Assembly: GCA_032433595.1 (NCBI GenBank)
Contig: JASWJB010000044.1
Span: 1-64,000, forward strand
From: Conoideocrella luteorostrata
Lineage: Eukaryota; Ascomycota; Sordariomycetes; Hypocreales; Clavicipitaceae
Direction: 5' to 3'
DNA: 64,000 nucleotides
Positions 47,847 to 59,074 of the stretch are shown in pieces; the first letter of the stretch is position 1; each line of letters starts with the position of its first letter. The position numbers and the translations under genes are program-made. Under the pieces are notes generated by a model. The model had not been told where the DNA came from. It saw only the letters and a program-made list of their open reading frames with translations, and ran no database searches.

Positions 47847-49745
47847 TTACATAATGCCAACGAAATCTTCATTACGGCGACAATTGTTTTCCTGTATCTT
47901 AATTCTGATCCAGTATTCTCTGAGATGCGCCATCTCAACTGGCACGTTAGGCATTCTTCCATGTGAGGGCTTTGGGCATAGAGTCACGCCGACGATACGG
48001 CTGCTCGTCTCGTCCATCGCTAGCCTCTCATACGTTGGCTCTGATCGCATCTTAAAATGGAGATAATCCGCCAACATCTTGTACGTTTGAGAAGCCTGTC
48101 CCAGCGGATCACCGAGCCGCTCCCACTCTCCACTTCCCCGTCCCATAATACCGACAGAGGGAAATCCGTTCGCTGTAAGATTAATTATGACGTCCAATTT
48201 CGACTGGAGTCCATCATTCAGCAGATCGATGTTAACGAATATCGTTTGGTTTGGCTCCGCAGATATCTCGTGCTCCTTAAAACCTTGAAAGAGGTTTGAC
48301 CGAGGATCCGCATTGAGCATCTGCAGCTCTCCCAATGCCGTTGAAGAATCGAATTGCATGAAGTACTTTGCGCCAATGCGAACTTGACAAGGCTTCTCTA
48401 TAAAAAAGACAGACCCGCCGGTGGGTGAATCTAAGAAATCGTTGGCTTGAACGAGTATTGGCGCACTTGGACCTTCTTCCTCCCAATCATGATGGTTAAT
48501 AGTGTCCATGTAGCAGATTTCATCGATGTTAGTTCTGACATAAGTGTCATAAGTGTGTCTGATTTGTATCACAACATCTCCACGGTTTTTTACGCCACAG
48601 CCAAGGCAGATGAGAAATAGCGTCAGGTCACTTTTGTGCCTCCAGAGCTTAGCTCTCATCTCTAAACCTCGATTGGTCATGTTGAAAGTATTGTAGTAAT
48701 GTCCGTAGGCCTCAATTTTCGAAGCATCCAAGAACTGCTTACTTGAGCTTGCAAGAATGCTCGACCCCGTGTCTAAATGGTTGGAAGTTAGCTCTAAATA
48801 CGAATATTAACCAGGATTTTAGAAAGGGGGGGCAGGCAGCTTGCCTTTGCGCGTTGAACTCAATGGACGTGTTTCAATGCACGGCTCTGCTCTCCAAGCA
48901 AATATTGAGTCGTCGTTATAGACCGTAATGAGCTCCCTCTGGAGTCTGTTAAATGCCCGTAGCCTCCCTTCGCCATAGATCAATGGCAAGCTGATGGCAA
49001 ACAAGCCCACCAAGGAGTATGTTTCGTCTTCCTCGACCGTTGTTTTGCGACGAGATGCCCACGAAAGCCTCATTGCAATGGAGCATGAGCGAAAATCTCT
49101 CGGGTTGAAGCCTGTCAAGTGTCGCGCCTCTATCCTGCTGGACTCCCTGATCTCCGCCGCCCAATCTTCACGGCAGCCGATGCGACGCCACTCTTGGTCA
49201 ACAAACACCAGATAGTTGGGCGCCAGCAGCTCTTGCAATGTCCAACCTCGAGAGAACCACTTGGCTCTGGTAAAAATAGGCTTGATAGCAGCATGGGCAG
49301 CGTTGCCGAAACATGCAACGTTTTCACTTCCTGCGACTTCATCGGGCTCCTCGTCGGACCCGAGATCCGAAAGGCTGAAGGCTTTGAGGAAATTTACATC
49401 TTCAAGGTATGCGTAACAGATGCCAGCATTCTGGTACCAGCGGAACATGGCATTTATGGCCTCTTGGGTGTCAGCGGGATTGGTTTTGTCAATGCAACAA
49501 GTGTCCATCCAAGCCCATTCCCACCCGTCTTTCGCGGCGCGATCGCAGTATGCTCTCAACTTTGACCAGCCTTTCTGCTTGTATATGTCGTTCTCAATAT
49601 CCTCTTTCCTATTCTTCATGTCCTGATACGTGATCTCGTCTTTTGGCGATATCCATGTGTGAGATAGGATTGCGTACTGTGGAAAGGTGTCTGGGAGGTC
49701 GTGCGCCTCAACGAGCCCGTAACCGCACGTTTTTAAGAGCCTCAT
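47847..49745 (-). CDS. HET-domain protein (heterokaryon incompatibility type)
   Basis: Exons 49745-48845 and 48772-47847 join in phase to 608 residues. The HET domain occupies about residues 1-260: MRLLKT, YAILSHTW, DEITYQDM, WAWMDTCCIDK, AINAMFRWYQNAGICYAYLEDV and the diagnostic SRGWTLQELLAP with FVDQEWRRIG, followed by KTTVEEDETYSLVGLF and IYGEGRLRAFNRLQ. The second half is the usual variable beta-rich C-terminal region. The join needs a GC-AG intron (donor AAAG|GCAAGC, 48844 to 48773); the canonical alternatives fail because the frame stops just beyond. HET domains are TIR-like and trigger cell death in vegetative incompatibility, but most family members are untested. The start at 49745 is the MRLLKT methionine common to the family. 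Confidence 0.87.
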
Positions 49746-50543
49746 TTTATGTAGCTTCTGCAGCAGGCCCAGCGACAATAATTCTGGGTTAAATGCAATT
49801 GGTTAACTATTCACGGCCGTGAAAAAAAAAGATGAAAATACCAATTACAGATCTTCCTGTGCGTGCGATGGCACCTCGATGAAAGTCGACGTCTGGCAGA
49901 TATTGGGTCGGACAGAGATCAGGACAACAACGTAAGTTGCTAGTGGAGAGATGAAAATATGTACTCTGACGTAATATCTCCTGTGGATGTAGCCCTGATT
50001 CGCTTTTAGCTACTGTCGCGGCCCATCTAGCACATAAGTGAGGCTGGCTGTAAGCGCCGCGACCGGGCGCAAGGCGTAGTTAGCCAAAGACTGCGCCGTC
50101 ACTTGCGAATCCGCAGCACTACAGTAGGATAGAAAGCTCTAATTTAATATCTCTGGCGTGACCGGATATTGACAAGGCCATAATCCATGGTATCAACATG
50201 CACTTGCGGTGGACGAGCTTCTGTATCAGCGACCGGGGAATTGTCTAATTGCCTTTGCTCGAAAGTACTACGATAACGTTCCAAAATGGCCTGGTATGTG
50301 AATTGAAACCGTCAAAGTTTGTATAAATAGAGTTAAAGTCGTTTGACCATACATGGCTTGGCGCTTTTGCTGCCTAAATGTATGTTTATGACCATTTGCT
50401 CTCGGCAGCAGCTCTTTCGAGGTACACACTGTATGAGCATCACCATTGGGCAGCGACATTAACCCACCACTCTAGGTTCATCTCAAACAGTTGGTAGTTC
50501 GAAGGGAAATGCAGAGACACTATGGAGCACGGAAAACGTCGTT
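49746..50543. other. Intergenic spacer
   Basis: This 798-bp spacer holds the HET gene promoter and the 3' region of the SNF2 gene. No gene is supported. Confidence 0.6.
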
Positions 50544-53500
50544 CTAGAAAACGTAAGTACGGTTACTGCTTTGCTTGCGAGATGCTAATCCTACCAGCAA
50601 TGGCTCCAGGCCTTCAGACAAAATATCTTTCCGTTTGCCGAACCCACTATCCACAAGCTGAAGTTTTTGTCTCTGACGAGACAATATGTTGCTCTGCAAC
50701 AAATTAGCATGCAAAAAGAACCGTTAAGTGCATTTCCAAACCTCTTCGATTGTGTGCGTAACGATGTATCGCACGATGGCAACATGCTCGGTCTGGCCGA
50801 GCCGAAGCGCTCTCCCTATTGCTTGGCATTCAATGTATGGGTTCCACTGAGGTTCCAAAAGATAGATTCGCGACGCGACTGCAAGATTCAATCTGTTTCA
50901 TAGTCAATTGTCATTTCATCAACACAAGCAGCAGAGAGGTGGGCGACAACGGAAGATATTCACCCGACAGCCCCAGTTCCTAGCGTCATCAGCAGAATAT
51001 TTGTGCCGCTGATGGATCGAAAGTCTCTCAGTACTTTGACGCGACTATTCAAGGGGAGTGAGCCGTCGATTATCTCATATCGTATCGAACGATCCTGGGG
51101 AAGTCTGCCAACAATATTGAGCGTTTTCTTCCAGCATGAGAAAACAATGCTGTAAGCCTCCACGAATTAGAGCCGCATCTGTTATTATAAAGTATTGTAG
51201 AAATGAGGAGAAACTTTGAGAAATATGATTTGGACGTCAATATACCTTTTCTGCCCAGAGAACTTGCGAAGATCAGACAGTAGTTCCCGCAATTTAGATG
51301 GATAGCCTCCTGCATAGCGACCCCTATCTCTTCCGGAATGGTCATTTAACCCAACTTGTCCCCCGGCCGAGGATGAAGGTGCCAAGAAAGCCAGTCTGTT
51401 CTCGGATGCACAAGCCGGACAATGCCCCTGTCTAGCACAATGCTCGGGCATGCAACCCTTGCACACTAAATGGCAGCAAGGGGACATAAATTCGCCGCCG
51501 TCGCATTCCGCTGAATTATTGATAGAATATATCGTTCCATTGCAGTACGAGCATACATTTTGATCTTGTTGTTGAAGATAGGCTAATGCTTCATCGGGAT
51601 CCGCTGGTAAGCAAGTCTGGCTGGACGGCAATAATGGTTCTCTCCTGCCATTGTTGCAGTAAATGCGCAGCTTTAGGAGTGACTCAAGTAATGCCGATTT
51701 TACTTTATCTCCTCTGCGGCTACTTACCGCCATGTCGATATCCGTTCTGCATTGCCAAAGCAGGTTTTTGTATTCCTCGCTCTCCAATGAAGTCAATGTT
51801 ATTTTACGAACTTCTGGGATAGGTTCCGGCAGCCTCAAAAGCTCCCTTGTTCTCCGTAGGCATATAGTGCGCAATAGGACTCGGAGGTTGTGGTAACGTG
51901 CATTCGAGTGTGAAGTTATTGGAGCGGTGATATATTTTCGAAATGTTGCTGGGTTTTGTAGGACAGGAACCTTGACGAAGGAAACCAAGGCTCCAAGATC
52001 ATCCAGTCTATTTTGTATGGGAGTGCCGGTAAGGCACCAATGGTGCTGTGCGGAGAGCCTAGAGACGGCTTTATATTGCTTCGTCGATCGGTTTCGAATG
52101 TGGTGAGCTAAGAGGTGAGTAATATTCTCAATCTGCGTGATATAATAGCGCCAACGCCATAGCACGTACCCTCATCGAGAACGATCCTGAACCAGATAAG
52201 CTCGGCCAGAGTGTTCTTTTTGCGACAAAACTCAGTCGCTAGTGTAGCGTATGTAGTAAATACTATCGCCGGCTGGTGAAGTAAATGTGTTTCCGTGTGC
52301 CTTCCCGAGCCGAGGTACTTGTAGAACGGAAGCCCTCCTGAGTATGTGTGTCTGCAATGCAGTCATTAGTCAAATGGCTGCAAAAATGTCGCTCAAAGGG
52401 ACAAGTCCTACTTCCAAATCTCATCAACCCAATTATCAATCAAGACTAAAACCTAGTCAGTCGCATTCACCCATGATCAATTGATATCGCGGCTCCTGGT
52501 GAGAGTCTTACGTGAAGACGGAGCAACAATAAGAGTCGCTTTGGACGGAATTTTGTTTGACGATCCGGATGAGTGCAACTGGCTCTGGGTATCAAAGAAT
52601 TGGTCCGCACGATCGAGAGAGCCAGCCACTGTCGAAAGGATGACGAGCGATTTCCCCAGTCCCATGTCGTCCGCAATGATGCCACCTTTGGTCTCTTCTT
52701 GCTGTGGACGCTTGGCTCCGCTGAAGACGTGTTGATAACTGCAGAGCAAGAATTAGTAACGCTTGAGAAATAAGCAGTGGAATTAGACTCTCTAACAAGG
52801 GGATGTCTGCATCCACATCGTTGTACTTCCAAAGTGTCAAATCCGAAGAGACTGGACCTATCTCTCGCTGACAAACGAAATCTACGGCCTCAACTTGGTG
52901 GCTGCGTTAGATAGCAGAAGTTAGCATGAAATTTGACCGATGCGGAGCGAATTAATCGTACGGCAGAAGACTACTCTTTATACGACGATCGATAGGAAGG
53001 TTTGGTCGAACTACATGGTGCGATAGCGAATTGAGGATACGGTCGACTGCCGTTGCGGAATCTTTGGCGGCGAGATCATTCTCCAGATTTCGTTCTGGAG
53101 GATGATATGACATGGTTGTCGTGAGTGAAACTGAAGTCTCTGCGTGGGGTGATTCTTCGTGGCCATCTATTTGAAGAAAGTGTGGGTTGTGATACTCGGC
53201 AAACTCGAGCCCATATCGGGGACGTTGTAGAAAAGTTCTAGACTTGGATAATAGGCCCCCAATATTCTCAGCATCTGCAATACGCCCATATATGTTGATC
53301 TCCACGTGGAAAATGGTCCAAGTTCGTTCGGTCGCTAACTTCCGGTCGTGGTCCGTGGTAAAGGCCTGAAAGGTTACATCCCATCCAGTGTATAGCTGCT
53401 GGAGAATTCTGCACAATCCCTTGTTAAGGCGCGCAACTATGTTTCCGCCATATTCCAAAGAAAAGTACTCGCCTGTTTGGACAATGACAAGGTGCTGAGC

Positions 53501-53747
53501 GGCGGTCCGAAGCGCTTCACGTAACAAATAACCTGGCTGGCCGACGCTGCAGAGCTGGGCCTCGACATCGACAATCTAGAAATTGTGAGCTGGGAGTATC
53601 ATGAGCAAGGTAAAAAAGGTTTACACTGCCGAAACAGGTCGACTGGTCTGTTCCGAGGTTCCGCGTTTCGCTGGACCATTGCACATTCGACTGTCGAGCC
53701 TGGTCAAAGACGGAGCCACATTCTCCAATCTCGAATGACGATCGCAT
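50544..53747 (-). CDS. SNF2-family helicase-like ATPase with RING insert (HLTF/Rad5/Rad16-like)
   Basis: Ten exons join in phase: 53747-53625, 53575-52962, 52901-52797, 52738-52512, 52445-52412, 52351-52170, 52107-51246, 51149-50964, 50892-50742 and 50693-50544, giving 877 residues. Helicase motif I is DDMGLGKS (near 304-311), followed by VAPSSLLIDNW, DEAHH at the DEAH box (near 427) and LTGTPIQN. A RING-type finger begins near residue 614 (CSYC ... CCHLVCKGC ... CPAC). The C-terminal helicase lobe shows IVFSCW, LLMTLGTGAVGLNL, EPQWNP and the arginine-finger motif QAIGRALRLGQT. This is the Rad5/Rad16/HLTF layout, linked to ATP-driven DNA translocation and ubiquitin ligation in repair or silencing. 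It lacks an obvious HIRAN domain. The last exon is the least certain part. Many fungal genomes carry lineage-specific copies of this type. Confidence 0.88.
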
Positions 53748-54744
53748 ATTGAGCGAAGCACAGTCTGACACTGCTCCCGTACACGTAGGGTCGAATCTTC
53801 CTGTTACAATTGTTTCAAACTATTGCAGAGCTTGTGCGTCAACGGATGGCATCGTTGCTTCACCGGAGATAAGCGGCTGTCCGTTGGGCTTTGGGCATGA
53901 ACACCACTCTGAGCTCACATTGATTCCGTATTTTTGAGCAACCACCCCACTCCCTGTGTTTTCATTGGCCAGAATAGATTGCGGACTTGGTGCATACGCA
54001 GCAACACATTATATATTAAATCTTGCGCGGCGATCGCGTTCAAGGGGTTTTATTGGATAGTACAGATTGTCATAGATACTACTCTGTATGGATGATGACG
54101 ATGCCTTGCAGAGGTCTAATTCCTTGTGAAATAAGCTAAAATACAAAGATAATTCCACTTATCTAGTTGACGGTTGCTGCTCACTCGTGACATCACCCTA
54201 CTATCGATCAAGAGCATACCCGACACAAATGCTGCATCGACACCAATTACGCACTTGATGACTTAGGAGCTGGTGACCACACTTAGGGATATGCAGAGTA
54301 TTTAATGCTCTATCACATGAGTTCCAAATGGAAGCCGCCTTGGAGTTCTATTGGCAATTCCGCTCAGGATGGCTTATAAACACTTATATTAATCTCTTGG
54401 CCCTCATTACAGCACGTCAAATAGTCAAACCCCGACTGTACCAAATCCAAGTGGCCACCACAGAGTTAGAAATCCGCTTCTCTACTATCTTTCCAGTTGC
54501 GCGCCGCAGCTTGTTGTCCTGCGCAACGTGGCGGATTGATCTGAGTGCCGCCCTCACCGGCTCCGGCTGCCGGAGTGGTGACCTAGACCAACGAAGCTGG
54601 TCTGACACTCTTGCTGTAGGGTGCATAGGATGCATTGGATGGAGCTGACGGCGCCTGAACGAAGCGAGTGATGGCATCGAGCTCAAAAGCGGAGGCCTGC
54701 CATGGATTGGAAGGAGACTTGATCAAGTAAAACCGAGAGTTTAG
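53748..54744. other. Intergenic spacer with repeat remnant
   Basis: This 1-kb spacer upstream of the SNF2 gene contains an 82-nt repeat (54111-54192) shared with 59918-59999. On the minus strand the frame of the SNF2 first exon stays open for about 65 further codons but is cut by a TAG at 53820-53822. A 106-codon plus-strand frame at 54328 has no recognisable features. Confidence 0.5.
54111..54192 (+). repeat. Dispersed repeat, copy 1 (LTR-end-like)
   Basis: The 82-nt segment begins GAGGTCTAATTCC and ends GCTCACTCGTGACA. It matches 59918-59999 with scattered substitutions and small indels. Ending in a CA dinucleotide, it could be the 3' end of a long terminal repeat. Confidence 0.6.
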
Positions 54745-55697
54745 CTATCGCGTGTAGGCATAGAGGTTGCTGGATTGGTTTGAACTTGTGAACTGCATCC
54801 GGAACCTCTGCTTCAAGACAACGACGGCCGTCTCGGTCGCCTCCACGGTTTGAGTGGCCGTCGGGCGAATGATATCTTCGTTGGCGATGACATTAGACAC
54901 GATCGTGGTGCTGTACGTGGCTGTGACGGGAACGGTGGCCACTGTTTGCAGCACTGTCTGCGTGCCCACGGTCGCATAGATGGTCTGGACTACTGCAGTG
55001 ACTGTCTGGGTGACGGTAATTGTTACGGTAGGCACGGAAGCTGTAGTTGTGCTCGGCTTGGCGCCGACGCACGAGTAAACTGAAGAGTATCGAACCGACC
55101 CAGAGCGCGCGCCGACGCGCGCGGGTTTGTTGATAGGACTCGCAGCGACCTGATGCTTCTGTTGGGTATTCTGCTGCGTGATAGTGACGGTGTGGAGCTT
55201 GGTAACGTTTTGAATGGTATCCTGATACCGAGTTTCGGTATACGGGGCTCGATCGGAATTGACTACCGAGATGGTGGTAGTCGTAGTCTGGTCAGGGATC
55301 TGAGAGACAGTCGCGGGTTTTGTCGTTGGCGTTGTGGTGTTTGCGACGGTGGAATAGGCGGTGCTATGTAGCGGATGGCTTTAGCGTGCATACATGTATA
55401 TTCGAGTCTAGCTAATAGTCAAAGTTGGAAAAGCCGTCAAGTACTATGCCTTGGGATTTGCGATCTGTAAGAAATGCGTGACGCAGTCTACTTTTCCCGG
55501 GGCGTGTTGGGAATGCAGATGTAATGATGGCTGAGCAAGTAAGTCCATGTTAATAGGGCAATGGTAGATACGTATTATTGTACATTGTCGCGACTCACTC
55601 GTAAGCAATTGTCTTCGTTGCACTCGGGGAGCGGAACGATGGTGGTATCCACGAAAACCGCGGCCGCAAGTAGTGGTATTGTCGACCTGTATTTCAT
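54745..55697 (-). CDS. Thr-rich secreted protein
   Basis: A three-exon model, 55697-55599, 55530-55445 and 55363-54745, keeps phase and gives 267 residues. The first exon encodes a signal peptide-like start (MKYRSTIPLLAAAVF) and the CNEDNCLR motif that opens a family of fungal secreted, Thr-rich proteins. The third exon is rich in Thr, Val and Ser, with runs such as TVTITVTQTVTAVV and QTVLQTVATVPVTAT of the kind found in cell-wall or extracellular proteins; no GPI signal is obvious at the end. The second exon is the weakest part: in another frame it reads IITSAFPTR, a string seen at this point in related proteins, so an ancestral frameshift is possible. The function is unknown. Confidence 0.65.
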
Positions 55698-57719
55698 GTT
55701 GCTATGTATAATGAGAAGGACACGACCGAGTGCATGGAGAAGAGTATATCCTATATAGTGTATCACGTTAAGCAGCTGAATCTAAGTCTACTTGGAGAGG
55801 GGGGACTTATGGGTTCGCGACCTTTCACAATAGAGTCTAATCTCTTGCCTTTTGTCTTTTGTCTCTCATCTTATACTCGTAACAGACAACTCGCAACCAC
55901 TCTCTCCGCCATCGAGCGACTCTCCACTACCATGAGGCCCGGATCAAATGTGGAATAAACAATAAAGCCATGATACCCCAAAGCGGAGTCTATCGAGAAG
56001 CTAGGTACGAGGTTAATTAATGGTCGCACCAATAGGGACGCACGCCAACAGACACCATTGAACCACAGCCCCGCCTCGACGCCTGGCGATGGCGATGGCT
56101 AACGCACAACATTGGTGACGATATTACATGGTGTTGTCAGCTTAGGCTGGTACTAGCACCCATCTGGCAGCCGTTGGTTGCTGATGCTACGGCGCGGACG
56201 GTCTCCGATTGAGCCTACGAATCGTCCAGAGCAGAAGAGGCACTTCCATCGCTAGCGTTCAGCCTCAAGTGCGAACCGCTGTCGACTCGTTGACATCACA
56301 CGACCTGATGTCGGCTCGTTCGTGCGTCTCCTGCAGGTGCATGGAGAGCCATCTCGCTGGATCCCGGGAAGAAGAGGATGTGTCAGCTACAATAAGACAA
56401 GTAGCCTGGCGGTGTGGTCGTTGGTGGTGCTGCCGCGCTGATGAGACGGCCTAGATACGATGATAGGTCCCACTGACTGGGTCTGCCAGGGCGATGGGGC
56501 TATGACAGTAAGTATATTGACTATGATTGAGAGTAAGTACCGTGATATTTCTGAGTCCTGGCTGGTCTTTCGGAAACTAGTTAAACCTGGAGGACGGAGG
56601 CAACCTGTCCATGCTTTGCATTATTGACCCCGGCTTCCACGACAAGGCTCTTTTCTCAGTAGCGCTCTGCATTTTGGTCGGTCCATACCTCCAGGAACAA
56701 AGTTTGCCAATACAGTTTCTTCAATCTCTATTTTAAGCCAGCCTCATCTCCAGTCTCTCATTGCAGGCATTGCAGCCTCTGCAGGGGCAGTATTGGTTAT
56801 ATTGGTCTGGATTGGAGCTGCGCATGCGAAACAAGATCTTTTATCCGTAGTTCGTAGTAAACTGGCTAGGTAACTAACTTACTACGGAGTAAATGCTCCT
56901 ACAGGAGGAGTATTTGTTCGGTCAACTAGGCATTCAAGCCTCAGATCTAGGTGGAACAGTCGACTCAAGCTTAGCCGACTCTATGGTTTGCCTACATGAT
57001 CTCGTTCATCCATGATCGGTTACCAACATCGCACTGTAAATACTGTAGACTCATACGTGTGTGCTGGTATTGCCACGTGCTATGTTTATTGTCTCATATT
57101 GGAAGGGTCAAGCAAGTGTCTGGTCGTCTGCAACTTCTTATGTGTGGCTGACCACCAATGCGCTCACCACCACCGTCTCCTCTCGGCCATATAGGAGACG
57201 TTACGCCATGATCAGTTTTTAGTTCGCGATAATTACGTGGAAGCTTGAATGCGATGACCATGCAGGCATGGGATATTGTATTCACAATTCGGTCCAAGAT
57301 TGCATATGGAGTAAGATACTGTAGGTCAAGAGTAATGTCCCATATCTGTCCCAATTTACCACTTGTCCAACGTTGCACTGACTACGAGCACCAAAAGGTC
57401 AGGAGAACACTAATATGTAGGTATTCATAACTTCAGAGCTTCATCCCTAAGATCCTTCGTGATCAAGCGGTTTCAAAGTGGTAAGGGGCCAGTTGCTTAG
57501 CGCCAACCGTAGCAGGAGACTCTAGCGCACAATAAAGCTCTCTTTCAACCTATTTAGAATAAGCTCTATTTTTATGGACCTCGTGTGCTGGAGAAGTTTG
57601 GGCAGGTAGTGTAGTTTGGAGGCTTATGTATTAGTGGCAGAAAGGTCTGGTGAACGAGAAAACGAAGAAGGGACGGTTTAGGCTATCGTGCTAGCTAGTA
57701 TTTGTGCTTGGAACCTTAA
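55698..57719. other. Gene-free stretch at start of repeat-rich region
   Basis: No gene is supported in this 2-kb stretch. A perfect TACGGAGTA lies at 56883-56891. Short open frames on both strands lack motifs. Confidence 0.5.
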
Positions 57720-57945
57720 TGTGTTGAGACTAGAGACGCATGTCAGGAAAGTTAGTGCCGTAAATAGCTAGAAAGGTCACAAGGCCATATCACAAGGTTA
57801 GATCACAAGGTCAGAAAGTCAGAAGAGCATACGAGGCCCAGAAAGTAACATAAAGAGGTCATCACAAGATATCACCAATCTATCATTGCCAATTTCCACT
57901 GTTATAAATTGCTCTTATATGCTCATGAAGGCTCATAACGCAACA
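57720..57945 (+). mobile_element. LTR-like repeat, copy 1
   Basis: This segment, starting TGTGTTGAGACTAG and ending CATAACGCAACA, matches 63593-63955 in its ends and in several internal blocks (TTAGTGCCGTAAATAGCTAG, AAAGTAACATAA, TAAATTGCTC). The TG...CA ends and shared length suggest a long terminal repeat, probably solo and mutated. No target duplication is evident. Confidence 0.5.
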
Positions 57946-57949
57946 TAAT

Positions 57950-57980
57950 GTTGGAATCCCTCGTCAAGCGTACGAGCAAT
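57950..57980 (+). repeat. Inverted repeat arm 1 (31 bp)
   Basis: This 31-bp segment, containing CCTCGTCAAGCGTACGAGCA, is present in inverted orientation at 58575-58605 with one mismatch. The arms flank the APH-kinase fragment. Confidence 0.85.
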
Positions 57981-58189
57981 TACGGACAAGATCACGTGGC
58001 CACCCTAGCGCGCCTCGTTTATGCGGCGCGCCTCGGGGGCATTCCTCTTCTTGTTCTTCTTTCTTAGATAGTTATTATCAAATCAATTGAACTGTTTTTC
58101 ACATTGTTTTGCTTCACCTTCCGATATCGATACCCTCGTCACCCGAAGCCCTGTGCCTCCTACACAATCTTCAGCCACCGCTGGTGAGT

Positions 58190-58605
58190 TTATGTGATGC
58201 AACGGGCTTTAATATTATCCCAATACTCTGGATACCATCCAGAATTTCCCCAATCAATAATATCTAATAGCCTTCCATCACACATAATAATGTTACGCAT
58301 ATTCAAGTCTACGTGCGCAAAAACAATGTCATAGCTATTATCATGTGAAAATTTGAGCAACATGCCAATTTGGATAATCTTATTAATCCCCTCGTTCAAA
58401 AATGATCCAAAGAAGTCTTCATCTTTATAATCTGTTGAAATCCGAACCCGCGCTAATTCGGTTTTCATAGCAGCCCTTTCCAAGAGCATTTCTGATGGGA
58501 TACCTAGGTTTCCGTATTACTCGTAGCCCAGCAAGAAAATTTTGCAGGTCATGAAAGAGATTGACTTCCTTTTCATTGCTCGTACGCTTGACGAGGGATC
58601 CCAAC
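58190..58605 (-). pseudogene. Aminoglycoside phosphotransferase-like (APH) kinase fragment
   Basis: The minus-strand frame ends with the C-terminal half of an APH/choline kinase-like fold: FAHVDLNMRNII resembles the catalytic loop (usual HGDLxxxNI, here with Val for Gly), CDGRLLDIIDWGNSGWYPEYW covers the metal-binding IIDW motif and the typical GWYPxYW end. Upstream in the same frame a TAA at 58516-58518 cuts the reading after KIFLLGYE; CAA to TAA is a change typical of repeat-induced point mutation. The N-terminal lobe is missing. It is a remnant, not a working kinase, and its right edge coincides with an inverted repeat arm. Confidence 0.75.
58575..58605 (-). repeat. Inverted repeat arm 2 (31 bp)
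   Basis: This is the reverse complement of 57950-57980 with 30 of 31 positions identical. It overlaps the 5' end of the APH-like fragment. Confidence 0.85.
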
Positions 58606-58878
58606 AAAAACTTTCTGACGCGATTTTCGTGGAGCTGATGTAGTAGCAGCCTGAATCACTATACTCTGTCTGGGTGCGATAGAAGCTCAGGCAGGTTCAT
58701 TTGACACAGGTTCCCAACATCCACTTATTTAATTGAGCTTACTTGTTCGCAGCTGTAGAATCCGGTGCCGACGACATTGTGAGACGCGCGTCAACTCAAG
58801 AATGGCTAATCTCATAAGGAGTGTCCAAATGCGCCGGTTAGAAGGAGCTTTCAAATTATGACCGAACCGACATGCTTT

Positions 58879-59069
58879 TGTTGGATAATAAGGATACCGG
58901 AGATATTGGAGATAAAGGAATTAACGGAGACATAGGAGGAAGGAAAGTGCTATAAAAAGGAGGACTTTAAGGCACTCGAGGAAGGTCAGAATCTCAGAAT
59001 CATCATCATCAATTTCTTCAATACACACATTCTCATGATTACACGAATTCATATCTGTTGCTCCCAACA
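58879..59069 (+). mobile_element. Solo LTR with 5-bp target duplication
   Basis: The 191-bp segment begins TGTTGG and ends CCAACA, a perfect 6-bp inverted terminal pair of LTR type. It is flanked by the same 5 bases, GCTTT, at 58874-58878 and 59070-59074. Inside lies a TATAAAAAGG promoter-like element (58951) and a GAATCTCAGAATCATCATC stretch before the 3' end. No gag or pol coding follows, so it is most simply a solo LTR left by recombination of a retrotransposon. Confidence 0.85.
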
Positions 59070-59074
59070 GCTTT

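Noticed and set aside
54328..54648. 106-codon plus-strand frame near the 82-nt repeat
   Set aside because: No signal peptide, domain or intron support; composition like the surrounding non-coding DNA.
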